A stretch of DNA of 64,000 nt from assembly GCA_900473805.1 (NCBI GenBank), contig UCMS01000015.1, forward strand, positions 1 through 64,000, in the 5' to 3' direction. The DNA comes from Hyphomicrobiales bacterium. GTDB taxonomy: Bacteria; Pseudomonadota; Alphaproteobacteria; Rhizobiales; Rhizobiaceae. Position numbers and translations under genes: made by a program. Shown in pieces: positions 63,836 through 64,000 of the stretch; the first letter of the stretch is position 1; each line of letters begins with the position of its first letter. Below the pieces are notes generated by a model that was given only the letters and a program-made list of their open reading frames with translations, was not told where the DNA came from and searched no databases.

Positions 63836-64000
63836 CGCCACTGGTGACTAGTAATTGCCCTCGTGAGGCTCGATCGTCGCGGACGACATAGCATGCGCAG
63901 GACGTGGTTTTCCACGCGCGGAGGCAGCTTTGAGAGCCTTGGAATATCTCGCTCCGAATTGATTTCGCTTCGGATGCCTTTAATCGTGGGAGAAGCAAAT

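Noticed and set aside
1..64000. tRNA genes, rRNA genes and CRISPR arrays
   Set aside because: No cloverleaf, rRNA core or regularly spaced repeat array was seen on either strand, though a dedicated scan was not possible.

Overview
The window looks like part of a conjugative repABC plasmid from the Rhizobiales (Rhizobium/Agrobacterium/Sinorhizobium type). It holds repA, repB and the start of repC. It also has a quorum-regulated Ti-type transfer system: traI, trbBCDEJKLFGHI, traR/traM, traHBFA, an RSF1010-like oriT and traCDG. Several small gene families typical of rhizobial plasmids follow. The left edge cuts repC. No tRNA, rRNA or CRISPR array is visible.

Layout. 1-2.9 kb: replication and partition genes on the minus strand, with a countertranscript RNA and a candidate parS. 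2.9-13.4 kb: a shared control region with two copies of an 18-bp dyad, then the traI-trb operon coding the AHL synthase and mating-pair apparatus. 13.6-14.6 kb: traR and its anti-activator traM, convergent. 14.7-16.6 kb: an inserted XRE regulator, DUF433 protein and AAA/DUF4143 ATPase. 16.7-25.0 kb: traH-traB-traF-traA, oriT with a third dyad, and traC-traD-traG.

25-49 kb: a probable leading region. Small plasmid proteins, DUF736, an ArdC-like antirestriction protein, a ParB-like/DUF7007 operon, a 1696-aa methyltransferase-helicase resembling phage P1 DarB, DUF1419 and a DUF3991/Toprim protein lie almost all on the minus strand. If the predicted nick polarity is right, the incoming single strand is the template for these genes. 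Eight of them have a hairpin shortly before the start codon. Two cargo modules interrupt the block: a complete biotin cassette (bioR, bioBFDAZ) with BioR boxes, and an NmrA-like/LysR pair.

49.5-55 kb: an AbiE-like antitoxin and a toxin gene cut by a nested transposon cluster. An ISNCY-type element has itself been split by an IS2-group element with a 5-bp target duplication, and an IS5/IS427-type element lies beside it. 55-63.8 kb: a catabolic island with a ferric/polyamine-type ABC transporter, two decarboxylase/aldolase-family enzymes, an oxygenase-type reductase, and LysR and IclR regulators. It resembles phthalate-type aromatic catabolism, but no oxygenase subunit is in the window. The last ~165 bases hold nothing I can assign.
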